Source: Acidobacteriota bacterium (GTDB lineage Bacteria; Acidobacteriota; Blastocatellia; Pyrinomonadales; Pyrinomonadaceae). Taken from it: a DNA stretch of 64,000 nucleotides. The stretch is from contig RFGC01000042.1 in assembly GCA_003697135.1 (NCBI GenBank), forward strand, positions 1 through 64,000. Reading direction: 5' to 3'. Positions 1 to 8,311 of this stretch are shown one piece after another (position 1 is the stretch's first letter; every line of letters begins with the position of its first letter). The notes beneath the pieces are model-generated. The model was not told the DNA's origin and did not search any database. It saw nothing but the letters and a program-made list of their open reading frames with translations. A program made the translations under genes and the position numbers.

Positions 1-578
1 AAAAAATCTTCCGAAACCGAAATGAAAATATCTTGCTTGGGCAAAATCCAATCCCGATTCACTATCCCTCTCATACCCCGTAAACTTCTGCCTAACTGCG
101 TCAGCACCATAACCCAACTGCTCAGTCCTCTGTAGTGTGCGAATCTCCTCTCCAAACGGCATGAAGTCTCTCCTCGAATATACCTTCCCACTCTGCTCCG
201 TCAACACCCGTGGACTCCCCAAATGGTCACTCATCAAATAACTCACCTTCGCTTCTGTTGGCTGTGCAACTTGCGTCGAATACTCTGCTATCAACTTGCC
301 AAATGCATCATACACAAAGATTGTTGTTTCACCCGTCGCAGGCACTTCCTTCTTCACTCTCCGACCTTCGCCATCATAGTAATACCTCCCAACAACTCCA
401 TTTGATGCATCTCTCACCTCTACCTGTTTGTTCTCTCCATCGTAAATAAACCTCCTCCTCTGTGCATCTCTTGTGAGATTGCCTGTTGTATTGTGAAACT
501 TTGCCCCGATGCAACAAGATTCGTCGTCAGGTCAGTTTGCGGATTTGTCATAAAAGCAAATGGCACAACTATGTCGGT
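1..578 (-). pseudogene. RHS core fragment, frameshifted, runs off the left edge
   Basis: Read on the minus strand, bases 487 to 1 encode the end of an RHS/YD-repeat core: TGNLTRDAQ, then RFIYDGENKQVEVRD, GRYYYDGEGRR, SDHLGSPRVLTE, FMPFGEE, KFTGYERDSESGLDF and ARYFHFGFGRF, where the window ends. The variable tip that normally follows this core lies outside. Bases 578 to about 496 encode TNPQTDLTTNLVASGQSFT in a different frame. That is the usual residue pattern just before TGNLT, so one base appears to be missing near 488-497. The reading frame closes upstream at a TAA (579-581), and no N-terminal RHS or export domain is present. It is best read as an orphan or decaying RHS tip module on the same strand as the second copy at 1356-2892. 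Confidence 0.75.
59..487. repeat. Direct repeat, copy 1 (RHS core block)
   Basis: This block is nearly identical to 2209-2632 in the same orientation. It covers the RHS core from TGNLT down to KFTGYERD. Compared with copy 2 it has 5 extra bases near 393, where copy 2 has the deletion that breaks its frame. Similarity stops sharply at both ends, leaving unrelated flanks, as expected for recombination between shared RHS cores with different tips. Confidence 0.85.
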
Positions 579-903
579 TTAACCAAACTTACGTCTGCCA
601 AGACGATCAGACTTAAAGTTTTTTCCACAATTGCATTTGACTGCTGCCTGTGTTTTCTTTTAACGTTTGTTTGGTTGATTAATGCTCTCGCTAAATCCAG
701 CGATGGATGTTATCGAGCGGGCGGTAGCTACGCTGACAGTGTCAGTGGCAGAATTTCTCGGCGGTAAACCAAATACAGCTAAAGCCAAACCCGAACCAGA
801 ATCGCAGATGCAAAAACTTCAAGAGGTTAAGCTGTTTCTAAAAGAAAAACAACTAGTAAAAGCAAAAGACGTAAAAAACTCATGCCTTTTTAATTTGACT
901 GCC
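579..903. other. Spacer between RHS cassettes, no convincing gene
   Basis: No convincing gene is visible here on either strand. A plus-strand frame from ATG 703 begins MDVIERAVATLTVSVAEFL and runs through a Lys/Glu-rich stretch before reading into the antisense of the next gene. It has no Shine-Dalgarno sequence and no recognisable domain, so I do not call it. On the minus strand this is the segment between the immunity-like gene and the first RHS fragment. Confidence 0.5.
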
Positions 904-917
904 CTATTTTTTAGGGC
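901..917. terminator. Weak hairpin at the end of the immunity-like gene
   Basis: GCCCTA and TAGGGC form a 6-bp stem around a five-base T loop. The minus-strand stop codon of the exported small protein (904-906) lies inside the hairpin. No long T tract follows in either direction, so terminator activity is only possible. Confidence 0.3.
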
Positions 918-1359
918 TTTCATCCTTGTTAACCTCGTTAACCTCAACGATTATCACAAAGCGGCCAAACTTCAAATAGTAAATATAAGTTACTTTCTCA
1001 TAACTTCTTTCCGGGTTGATATTCTCTGTCTCAAATGGCTTGTAGTCTACACCGATTTCCCAATCTGACTTAAAGCTATTCACAGGCACTTCGTCAAAGT
1101 ATAGGTCGTATTTGTCAGAGACAAAACGAACACTGACAAACTCATGCCTTTGAATTTCAAGTGGCACAATGAAACTGCTGTCGCACATCTCTGGCTCTAT
1201 AATTGCTCCGTCAACATACAAAAGAACTTTGAACTTTTCCTTAGTTGGCTTTGCATCAACCTCAAAGCTAAACTTCACCCTATTTTGCGCTGTGCTTTTA
1301 TCAGCAAACAGCGCAAAACAAAAAGCTAGTAGAACAACATTCAATAAATAAACTTTCAT
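904..1359 (-). CDS. Small exported protein, candidate immunity protein for the RHS tip
   Basis: This 151-residue protein has a clear N-terminal signal peptide (MKVYLLNVVLLAFCFALFADKS, likely cleaved near AQN). The mature part is soluble and beta-rich with many charged residues, including YDLYFDEVPV and YIYYLKFGRFVIIVEV. Its ATG overlaps the TGA of the upstream RHS tip gene (ATGA, 1356-1359), so translation is probably coupled. A small gene placed directly after an RHS variable tip is the standard position of the cognate immunity gene, and export would place it where a secreted or periplasmic toxin acts. No family was recognised, and the immunity role is inferred only from position, size and export signal. 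Confidence 0.6.
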   Translation of the reverse strand: MKVYLLNVVLLAFCFALFADKSTAQNRVKFSFEVDAKPTKEKFKVLLYVDGAIIEPEMCDSSFIVPLEIQRHEFVSVRFVSDKYDLYFDEVPVNSFKSDWEIGVDYKPFETENINPERSYEKVTYIYYLKFGRFVIIVEVNEVNKDESPKK

Positions 1360-2555
1360 CGTCGTCTCCTTGCTGTAATGGTGATGAACTTCTCAAGTGG
1401 GAAAGTCGCTCTGATACCTGTACCGTCGTAGATATAGACCGTTTTATTTCTTGCACCTACAACAATGTGCATTGTGTTCGGTAAAGCTGCGGCAATCTTT
1501 AAGTCAATGGCTGAGGGTTCTTGCCTAAAACTGATTACTTTTTGACTTCCGCCAATAGTGACAGTTCCTAGCGACGAATTGCTTCCAGTAACAATCTCGC
1601 CTTTTGGATGAACGTGCACCATAACAGTTATATTTGCCAGAATGCCTTCTTCTTTTGGATTGGCTGGAATGGTGGTATCTATGCTTGCCTCATCAGCAGT
1701 GCGCGGGTCAGAGTATGGACCTGAAGCAGCGACAACAATTTTCTCCTGCCATCCATCGAGCGATGGTCCTGCTATAAAGCCTTCCTCGTGAAAACCGCCT
1801 TGTTTATCATCTGCCGTTGGTTTATTGCTTCTCTCAACCGCCGCTCCAACCGCTTGTCTGACTAAAAGACTTGGTAATTCAATTTCTGATGAAATTGCGC
1901 TAGTTGGTGTTGTGCCACCCTTCTTCTCAGTCTTACGAATTTGCTCGACTTCTTTTTCGTCTGTTACAACGTAAAGCTTACCATCTTCTACGCCGTCCCA
2001 ACCTATGTATTCTCCATCTTGATTGTAGTAATCGCCAGGAATCATTCCGTTTGGGTCAGTGAATCGAAGCGGATTGTTGTAAGAATAGCTGTAACGATTC
2101 CAACTTTGCGGATGGAATGGATTTGCGCTTGCGGCTAACGGGTCCGGGCTTGTAAACCGCCCGTGATTGTATGCGAACATCCTTGCTTGAGTAAAGTCTA
2201 GACCTGATTCAACGTCTCTTTCATACCCCGTAAACTTCTGCCTAACCGTATCACCACCATAACCCAACTGCTCAGTCCTTTGAGGCGTGCGAATCTCCTC
2301 TCCAAACGGCATGAAATCTCGCCTCGAATATACCTTCCCACTCTGCTCCGTCAACACCCGTGGACTTCCTAAATGGTCACTCGTCAAATAACTCACCTTC
2401 GCTTCTGACGACGGTGCAACTTGCGTCGAATACTCTGCTGTCAACTTGCCAAATGCATCATACACAAAGATTGTTGTTTCACCCGTCGCAGGCACTTCCT
2501 TCTTCACTCTCCGACCTTCTCCATCATAGTAATACCTTCCAACAAATTGATGCAT
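1356..2555 (-). CDS. RHS core end with variable C-terminal tip (JAMM/MPN-like), 5'-truncated
   Basis: Residues 6-170 form the RHS core end: GRYYYDGEGRR, SDHLGSPRVL, FMPFGEEIRT, KFTGYERDVESG, GRFTSPDPL and the closing NRYSYSYNNPLRFTDPNG. After the core-ending DPNG the sequence is unrelated, as in polymorphic-toxin tips. Residues 171-205 (GDYYNQDGEYIGWDG) are a linker common in RHS tips. The last ~150 residues contain VHVHP (His 314 and 316), EPSAID (Ser348, Asp351) and acidic residues near 257-258. This fits the E...HxHP...SxxD metal-binding pattern of JAB/MPN or DUF4329-type domains. The apparent start (MHQF) is only where the frame opens after a 5-bp deletion; upstream RHS sequence continues in another frame at 2524-2892. 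Whether the tip is still made is uncertain. Confidence 0.7.
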   Translation of the reverse strand: MHQFVGRYYYDGEGRRVKKEVPATGETTIFVYDAFGKLTAEYSTQVAPSSEAKVSYLTSDHLGSPRVLTEQSGKVYSRRDFMPFGEEIRTPQRTEQLGYGGDTVRQKFTGYERDVESGLDFTQARMFAYNHGRFTSPDPLAASANPFHPQSWNRYSYSYNNPLRFTDPNGMIPGDYYNQDGEYIGWDGVEDGKLYVVTDEKEVEQIRKTEKKGGTTPTSAISSEIELPSLLVRQAVGAAVERSNKPTADDKQGGFHEEGFIAGPSLDGWQEKIVVAASGPYSDPRTADEASIDTTIPANPKEEGILANITVMVHVHPKGEIVTGSNSSLGTVTIGGSQKVISFRQEPSAIDLKIAAALPNTMHIVVGARNKTVYIYDGTGIRATFPLEKFITITARRRR

Positions 2556-2632
2556 CTCTCACCTCTACCTGTTTGTTCTCACCATCATAAATAAACCTCC
2601 TCCCTTGCGCATCTCTCGTGAGATTACCTGTT
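2209..2632. repeat. Direct repeat, copy 2 (RHS core block)
   Basis: This is the second copy of the block at 59-487, five bases shorter. The missing bases lie near 2543-2548, between the codons for VEVRDAS and GRYYYDGEG, and shift the minus-strand frame. Confidence 0.85.
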
Positions 2633-2892
2633 TCATCATACTCATACCCTTGCCCATCCATGAACCTATTATTCAAAGGATTAACCATAGGATTGCAAAC
2701 TGCAAGGGTGAAGTTTGAGAAAATCATGGGCGCTTTTCTTAGAAAATCCCTGAAAATTTCAAGGTTCTTGAGAAGTTGTTTGTGCGAATGCAATAAGTCG
2801 TTTCGCATTAGAGAAAGCATCAGCGCATTGTGCTGGGTTGTGTTTATGCTGCTGGTTGTTAGCAGGGAAATTGTTTGACTCCAAAAAAGCAA
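2524..2892 (-). pseudogene. Upstream part of the second RHS fragment, frameshifted
   Basis: From about 2697 downwards the minus strand encodes NPMVNPLNNRF, GYEYDETGNLTRDAQGRR and FIYDGENKQVEVRDAS, a typical RHS/YD repeat. After DAS the frame runs into SICWKVLL and stops, whereas copy 1 continues NGVVGRYYYDGEG. The difference is a 5-bp deletion. Upstream of about 2697 the frame stays open to 2892, but its residues (MLFWSQTISLLTTSS and so on) do not look like RHS, so the RHS homology is truncated there. The fragment faces away from the FG-GAP gene that begins at 2941. Confidence 0.65.
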
Positions 2893-2940
2893 TCGTGTAT
2901 CAAATAAATTGTTCTGCCGAATTTTTGGGAGGGAACGACT

Positions 2941-4815
2941 ATGAGATTTCTGGTTTTGTTGATTTTGTTCACGCTTTTTGAAGTCAGCTTAGGAGCTACC
3001 AGAACGTGGAGTGGCGCGGGCAGTGACAACAATTGGCAAACACCTGCAAATTGGGTCGGTGGGGTTGCCCCATCGGCAGGCGATGACTTAATCTTTCCCG
3101 CTAACGCCTCGCAATTTTCAACCAACAACAATTTCTTCTTCCTAACAACCTTTCGCTCCATAACTTTTGAAGGCGGTAACTACACCATAAGCGGGAATCC
3201 ATTTAGGCTCACAAACGGCTTAATCGTAAACGGCGGTTCGCAAACAATAAACACAGGAATAACCCTTGCATCTTCTCAAACATTCTACTTTGCACAATCA
3301 ACACTCACAACTCTCGGTTTGTTGTCTTTGGGAAATTTCGGATTGACAATAGACGGAAGCGGAAACGTAGTGATAGGGATAATTTCGGGTTCCGGCACTA
3401 TTACTAAATCAGGTCTTGGAGCTGTTGTTTTAGCAGGTGCGAATGGGTTCAACGGTGCTATAAACCATAATGGCGGTATTTTCATAGTAGATGCAAGCAT
3501 TCCGAATAGTCCCGTCACCGTTAACAGCGGGAGTCTCGGCGGGGAGTTCGGTTTCAGTGGTTTTGGTGGAACCGGAACTGTCGGAGCGGTGAACGTTGTT
3601 CGGGGAATTATAAGTGCAGGAACTTTCAACTCACCTACGGGAATCTTGAACACAGGAAATCTTGCGTTTACGTCTGATGGCAATTATCTTTGTAAAATTG
3701 CCGGCACCGTTGCAGGAAGCGGTCATGATCAAATAAACGTTACAGGCACGGTAACGCTTAATAATGCAAGGCTAATCCCGCTTCCACTTAATAACTTTCG
3801 TCCTCCTATCGGCAGTGCATTTATAATCTTGAGAAACGATGGCACTGATCCTGTAAGCGGAAATTTCCTTAACGCGCCTGAAGGGGCAACGTTTGCAGGT
3901 GCTTTGAATACGGCTTTTCGCATAACTTATCAAGGTGGTGACGGCAACGACATAGCCATTACGCGCATTAACAAAGCAATCTCAGATTTCGACGGTGACG
4001 GACGTTCGGATATAGCTGTTTTCAGGCCTTCAAGCGGCACGTGGTATGGGATTTTGTCGAGTAACAACTCATTTTTTGCTAATCAATTCGGAGTCTCGGG
4101 TGATATTCCTGCACCGGCAGATTTCGATGGGGATAATCGCGCTGATATTACGGTATTTCGACCTTCAAACGGCACTTGGTATTTGTTGAGAAGCTCGAAT
4201 AATCTTTTCAGTGCGGTGCAATTTGGCGCGGCAGGCGACTATCCTACGCCCGAAGACTTTGACGGCGATGGAATGAGCGACATCGGGGTTTTCCGTCCTT
4301 CCGATGGCGCATGGTATAGCCTTAGAAGTCTTACCAACCAACTCTCTGTTCAACAATTCGGCTCAGTAAACGATAAACCGGTTTTCGGAGATTTCGACGG
4401 CGACGGGATTGCTGACATCGCCGTATTTAGAAATGACGGGAATTGGTATATCTTGAAAAGTTCAGATAGCACCTTCTACGGGGTTCAATTCGGTATTGGC
4501 GGCGATTTGCCGGTTCCGGCGGATTACGATGGCGACGAACGCACCGACATAGCTGTTTTTCGACCTTCAGATAATCCTTCAGATGCCGATTTCTTCTATT
4601 TGCAAAGTAGCGATAATTCTTTAAGAGCAATCTCTTTCGGTTCGATTGGTGACGTTCCCGTTGTTGCCGATTATGATGGTGACGGGCGCAGTGACATCGG
4701 CGTTTTTCGTCCGACAACCGGAACATGGTATCTTTTGCGAAGTTCAGCAGGCTTTACTTCGGTAAATTTTGGTCTAAATGGAGATATTCCAATACCGAGC
4801 GCTTTTGTCAGGTAA
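2941..4815 (+). CDS. Large exported protein: autotransporter-type beta-strand region plus FG-GAP/VCBS repeats
   Basis: This 624-residue protein starts with a signal peptide (MRFLVLLILFTLFEVSLG). Residues ~20-345 are Gly/Asn/Thr-rich, with WSGAGSDNNWQTPANW and ITKSGLGAVVLAGANGFNG, as in autotransporter-associated beta-strand repeats. Residues ~350-624 hold six tandem FG-GAP-like repeats of the form DFDGDGxSDIAVFRPSxGTWY, each with a DxDxDxxxD calcium-binding loop. Together they should make a beta-propeller. A strong Shine-Dalgarno (GGGAGGG, 2927-2933) sets the start, and a clean terminator follows at 4862-4889. The role is unknown; a cell-surface or secreted structural or adhesive protein is plausible. 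This repeat type is abundant in Blastocatellia-like genomes, which supports the lineage guess. Confidence 0.75.
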   Translation: MRFLVLLILFTLFEVSLGATRTWSGAGSDNNWQTPANWVGGVAPSAGDDLIFPANASQFSTNNNFFFLTTFRSITFEGGNYTISGNPFRLTNGLIVNGGSQTINTGITLASSQTFYFAQSTLTTLGLLSLGNFGLTIDGSGNVVIGIISGSGTITKSGLGAVVLAGANGFNGAINHNGGIFIVDASIPNSPVTVNSGSLGGEFGFSGFGGTGTVGAVNVVRGIISAGTFNSPTGILNTGNLAFTSDGNYLCKIAGTVAGSGHDQINVTGTVTLNNARLIPLPLNNFRPPIGSAFIILRNDGTDPVSGNFLNAPEGATFAGALNTAFRITYQGGDGNDIAITRINKAISDFDGDGRSDIAVFRPSSGTWYGILSSNNSFFANQFGVSGDIPAPADFDGDNRADITVFRPSNGTWYLLRSSNNLFSAVQFGAAGDYPTPEDFDGDGMSDIGVFRPSDGAWYSLRSLTNQLSVQQFGSVNDKPVFGDFDGDGIADIAVFRNDGNWYILKSSDSTFYGVQFGIGGDLPVPADYDGDERTDIAVFRPSDNPSDADFFYLQSSDNSLRAISFGSIGDVPVVADYDGDGRSDIGVFRPTTGTWYLLRSSAGFTSVNFGLNGDIPIPSAFVR

Positions 4816-4861
4816 CTGTTGCAAAACTCTTACAATTCTGCGAGTCAAAACCTGCTACACT

Positions 4862-4889
4862 AAAAATAGCGTGAAAAACGCTATTTTTT
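4862..4889 (+). terminator. Rho-independent terminator after the FG-GAP gene
   Basis: AAAAATAGCG (4862-4871) and CGCTATTTTT (4879-4888) form a perfect 10-bp stem with a 7-base loop, ending in a T tract. It separates the FG-GAP gene from the desaturase gene. Confidence 0.85.
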
Positions 4890-4906
4890 GTTAATGGAGA
4901 GAAGTT

Positions 4907-5740
4907 TTGAAAAAAGTTGAAAGTTTGACAATAAATTGGTCAACCGTCATAGCTGTAGGAATTTTTCATTTGCTTGCGGTGGTTTCATTATTCTTTTTTA
5001 GCTGGCAGAATCTGTTGATAGCCGGTGTTTTGTTTTGGGTTTCGGGGAGCTTGGGAATCGGATTAGGTTATCATCGGCTTCTGACGCATCGCGGTTTCAA
5101 GACTCCGAAATGGTTTGAGTATTTTTTAACTCTTTGTGGAATGTTGGCATTGCAGTCGGGAGCAATAAGCTGGGTTACGACGCATCGGCTCCATCATGCT
5201 TTCACCGAAACCGAAAAAGACCCGCACACAGTTACGAAAGGCTTGTATTGGGCGCATATCGGTTGGATTTTTCAAGGAACAGGACAGGGGCATGATGAAA
5301 CAATCATGAGACGCTATGCACCTGATTTGATGAAAGACAAGGTGCATGTTGCGATGAACAAATACTATTGGCTTCCTTCGGTGATACTCGGACTGGGGCT
5401 TTTGTGGTTCGGCGGCGTCGGAGCAGTGCTGTGGGGAATTTTCTTGCGCACAGTGCTTGTTTGGCAAACAACGTGGCTTGTGAATTCGGCTACTCATGCT
5501 TGGGGTAAAAGACGCTTTGAAACGTCCGATTCTTCAACGAATAATGCAGTCGTTGCGCTTTTAACTTTCGGCGAAGGCTGGCATAATAATCACCACGCTT
5601 TCCCGCGTTCAGCAAGACACGGGCTAACATGGAAAGAAATTGACATCAACTGGCTTCAAATCCTACTACTTGAAAAATTAGGACTTGCAAGAGATGTTTA
5701 CGCATACAAGCTCAACGAAACGACCATAAAGACGACTTGA
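4907..5740 (+). CDS. Acyl-CoA / fatty acid desaturase (delta-9 type)
   Basis: This 277-residue membrane di-iron enzyme introduces a double bond into fatty acyl chains, adjusting membrane fluidity. The three histidine boxes are present in order: HRLLTHR (near residue 50), HRLHH (near 88) and HNNHH (near 226). Paired hydrophobic segments lie at ~12-50 and ~150-190. The conserved WVTTHRLHHAFTE and GEGWHNNHHAFPRSARHG contexts match the stearoyl-CoA desaturase-like bacterial family. The start is a TTG at 4907 with GGAGAG (4895-4900) at good distance; no in-frame ATG fits better. Length is slightly shorter than eukaryotic relatives but normal for bacteria. It is a single-gene unit just downstream of a terminator. 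Confidence 0.88.
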   Translation: MKKVESLTINWSTVIAVGIFHLLAVVSLFFFSWQNLLIAGVLFWVSGSLGIGLGYHRLLTHRGFKTPKWFEYFLTLCGMLALQSGAISWVTTHRLHHAFTETEKDPHTVTKGLYWAHIGWIFQGTGQGHDETIMRRYAPDLMKDKVHVAMNKYYWLPSVILGLGLLWFGGVGAVLWGIFLRTVLVWQTTWLVNSATHAWGKRRFETSDSSTNNAVVALLTFGEGWHNNHHAFPRSARHGLTWKEIDINWLQILLLEKLGLARDVYAYKLNETTIKTT

Positions 5741-5760
5741 AAAAGGCATTAACTCTATGC

Positions 5761-6378
5761 TCATCGGAATTTCTTAACGCTGTGTTCATTAAAGCGATTC
5801 ACGAGTTTATAAACCAGATTTATCGGTAAGCCAACAACGTTCCAGTAATCGCCTTCGATTGATTCTATGAAAAGAGCGGCTTGAGCTTGGACTGCGTAAG
5901 CTCCGGCTTTGTCGAGAGGATTGCCTTCTCGGACTAAAAATTCGATTTCTTCTTCCGACATTTCGTCGAATTTTACTTTTGTTTTTTGAAGTCCTTCTCG
6001 TAGATTTTTGGAGCCATTTCTTTTTTCAATGAGCGCTACGGCGGTCAGAACCTCATGCCATCTGCCAGAGAGCATTTTTAACATTTTGCGGGCTTCGTCT
6101 AAATCTACTGGTTTTCCAATGATTTCACCGTTAATGACAACCGTAGTATCAGCTCCTAAAATGAATGCTTCATCATAATTTCGAGCCACTGCCTCAGCTT
6201 TCATCTTTGCAAGTCTTGCAACGTAGTCTTCAGGTTTTTCATTAGGCAAGGCAGTTTCGTCAACGTTGGCAATGCACTGCTCGAATTCCCAACCGACCGC
6301 TTTCAAAATCTCGGCTCGGCGCGGACTTGCGGAAGCCAAAATCAACTTCGGTAATTTCTTAAGTTTCAGCAATTCCAT
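5761..6378 (-). CDS. maf: Maf family nucleoside triphosphate pyrophosphatase
   Basis: Maf proteins hydrolyse non-canonical or modified nucleoside triphosphates to monophosphates in the cytoplasm and are linked to division arrest. The 205-residue protein carries the N-terminal ASASPRRAEIL loop (near residue 18), GADTTVV with its metal-ligand Asp (near 93), and the C-terminal YAVQ...FIESIEGDYWNVVGLPI signature (near 160-185). Length is typical. It is divergent from the DUF721 gene that starts at 6435. The 56-bp gap between them must hold both promoters, and none is obvious. Confidence 0.9.
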   Translation of the reverse strand: MELLKLKKLPKLILASASPRRAEILKAVGWEFEQCIANVDETALPNEKPEDYVARLAKMKAEAVARNYDEAFILGADTTVVINGEIIGKPVDLDEARKMLKMLSGRWHEVLTAVALIEKRNGSKNLREGLQKTKVKFDEMSEEEIEFLVREGNPLDKAGAYAVQAQAALFIESIEGDYWNVVGLPINLVYKLVNRFNEHSVKKFR

Positions 6379-6434
6379 AGGTTGCAGTGGTTAAATTTTT
6401 AATTTATCATTTTCAAGAAGCGAAATCATAAGTC

Positions 6435-6896
6435 ATGGATGAGCTTTTCGATACACTATGCCGAATGATGGAAGAAAAAGACGCAGATGAAGATTTCCGT
6501 CAAGCAGTCGTATTTGCGGCGTGGGGCAGAGCAGTTGGTGATCTTCAAAAAAAGGCTGTGCCTGTTCGGCTGAATCAAAAAAGCATTCTTGTTGCCGTTG
6601 TCAATGAAGATTGGAAAAAATACCTCGAAAGCATCTCAAGCAAACTTGTTTTCAAGATCAACGCCTTGCTTAAACAACCTTTGATAAACTCGATAGATTT
6701 TTACGTTGATTCAACAAAAGTCACTGGTTTACAAGAACCGAGTTTGCCAGAAGAATCTGCAGAAGCTTGTTTTGATTATGTGAGTGCGGAGATTCGCAAT
6801 GCTGCTGATTGCATAGAAGATGAAACTTTGCGTTATAATTTCTTGCTCGCTGCGGGGGCTTGCCTCAGACGCAAGGAAAGATTAGAAAAGAAATGA
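6435..6896 (+). CDS. DUF721 (DciA-like) protein
   Basis: This 153-residue protein matches the DUF721 pattern in its first 95 residues: a W..AVG core (AAWGRAVGD), charged linker, VPVRLNQKSILVAVVNEDWKKYLES and an LN-rich end (FKINALLKQPLINSIDFYV). DUF721 proteins include DciA, the ancestral bacterial helicase-interacting factor that helps load DnaB at the origin. The C-terminal ~55 residues are acidic and helical and lack a known motif. It sits alone between maf and serA, so the context does not test the replication role. The DciA function is a family inference. Confidence 0.7.
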   Translation: MDELFDTLCRMMEEKDADEDFRQAVVFAAWGRAVGDLQKKAVPVRLNQKSILVAVVNEDWKKYLESISSKLVFKINALLKQPLINSIDFYVDSTKVTGLQEPSLPEESAEACFDYVSAEIRNAADCIEDETLRYNFLLAAGACLRRKERLEKK

Positions 6897-6981
6897 AAAA
6901 ACCTATGAAAGCCTTTTCTACAAAAATCTTTTCCTGAAGGTTTCGCATCGTGGCACCTTAGAAATTATAATTTTCCTTTTT

Positions 6982-8214
6982 ATGAGACAAAAAACCTCAT
7001 ATCCGCGCGAAAAGATAAAAATTTTACTACTTGAAAACATTTCCGATTCTGCCATTGAAGAGTTTAAGCGCAGTGGATATACGAATGTTACGAAGCTACA
7101 AGGAGCCTTGGATCAAAAACAGCTAGCTGATTTGATAAAGGATGTTCATATTCTTGGCATAAGATCAAAGACTCAGATAACGAAAGAGATTCTTGAAAAT
7201 GCCTCGAAACTTCTTGCAGTTGGCTGTTTTTGTATTGGAACAAATCAAGTAGATTTGCGTGCAGCGATGAAAAAAGGAGTAGCCGTGTTCAATGCGCCTT
7301 ATTCAAACACGCGCTCGGTAGCAGAATTGGTTATAGGCTTGTGCATCATGCTAATTCGCAAAGTGATTGACAAACAAAATGCCGCTCATCGCGGTATTTG
7401 GCTGAAGGAATCTAAGGGATGCTATGAAATTCGCGGCAAGACGCTCGGCATCGTAGGCTATGGCAACATTGGTTCGCAAGTCTCGGTTCTGGCAGAAGCA
7501 ATGGGAATGAATGTGATCTACTACGACATAGCTCCGAAACTTCCTCATGGTAACGCGAAACCGGTTCGCACTTTGAAGGAATTATTAGAACAATCTCATA
7601 TTGTCACGCTTCATGTTCCATCGAATCCAACGACGAAAAACATGATAAACGAAGAGACGTTAGGATATTTCAAAAAAGGTGCGATTTTGCTCAATTATTC
7701 TCGCGGCGATGTTGTTGATTTAGATGCTCTAAAAAAACGGCTTGAAGATGGCACTCTTTCAGGCGCAGCGATTGACGTTTTCCCAGAAGAACCTGAAAAA
7801 TACGGTGATCCATTCAGTTGCGTTTTGCAAGGAATGCCAAATGTGATTTTAACTCCTCATATTGGCGGTTCAACGGAAGAAGCACAAGCTAATATCGGTG
7901 TTGATGTTGCCACAAAGCTCATAAAATACCTCGAGCTAGGTTCTTCCGATGGATCGCACACAATACCTTCGGTTAATCTTCCACCACAGGCAGGCACTCA
8001 TCGAATTTTGCATATTCACGAGAACATTCCGGGCGTTCTTTCCGAAATCAACTCGAATCTTTCTAAACGCAATATAAACATACTCGGACAATATCTGAAA
8101 ACCAATGAAGAAATCGGATACGTTATTTTGGACGTTGATACGAGTATTTCAAAAGAAGCATTTGAGCTATTGAAAAAAGTTAAAGGCACGATAAAAACAA
8201 GAATTGTTTATTGA
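6982..8214 (+). CDS. serA: D-3-phosphoglycerate dehydrogenase
   Basis: It catalyses the first committed step of serine synthesis, oxidising 3-phosphoglycerate with NAD. Substrate-binding segments flank a Rossmann domain with GYGNIG at 159-164. The catalytic Arg is in SRGDVVD (near 240), the Glu in PEEPEKY (near 270) and the His in TPHIGGST (near 293). Residues ~335-410 form a C-terminal ACT domain ([15 protein letters not shown]), the serine-feedback site. At 410 residues it has the size and motif details of the short E. coli-type enzyme rather than the long form. The start ATG lacks a strong Shine-Dalgarno. Confidence 0.93.
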   Translation: MRQKTSYPREKIKILLLENISDSAIEEFKRSGYTNVTKLQGALDQKQLADLIKDVHILGIRSKTQITKEILENASKLLAVGCFCIGTNQVDLRAAMKKGVAVFNAPYSNTRSVAELVIGLCIMLIRKVIDKQNAAHRGIWLKESKGCYEIRGKTLGIVGYGNIGSQVSVLAEAMGMNVIYYDIAPKLPHGNAKPVRTLKELLEQSHIVTLHVPSNPTTKNMINEETLGYFKKGAILLNYSRGDVVDLDALKKRLEDGTLSGAAIDVFPEEPEKYGDPFSCVLQGMPNVILTPHIGGSTEEAQANIGVDVATKLIKYLELGSSDGSHTIPSVNLPPQAGTHRILHIHENIPGVLSEINSNLSKRNINILGQYLKTNEEIGYVILDVDTSISKEAFELLKKVKGTIKTRIVY

Positions 8215-8311
8215 ACTTCAAGCAGTTTCAACCGAAAATGGATTCGGATTTTACAGATTTCAAAATAAACAATCTTCGACCCAAATTCACAGTTTTGGAG
8301 ATTTAGGGCTT

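Noticed and set aside
703-1068. Plus-strand open frame beginning MDVIERAVATL
   Set aside because: It has no ribosome binding site and no family match, and its second half is the antisense of the exported immunity-like gene, so it is probably not coding.
8204-8311. Upstream extension of fumC overlapping serA
   Set aside because: It has no family similarity, and ATG 8312 has a ribosome binding site and gives the normal length.
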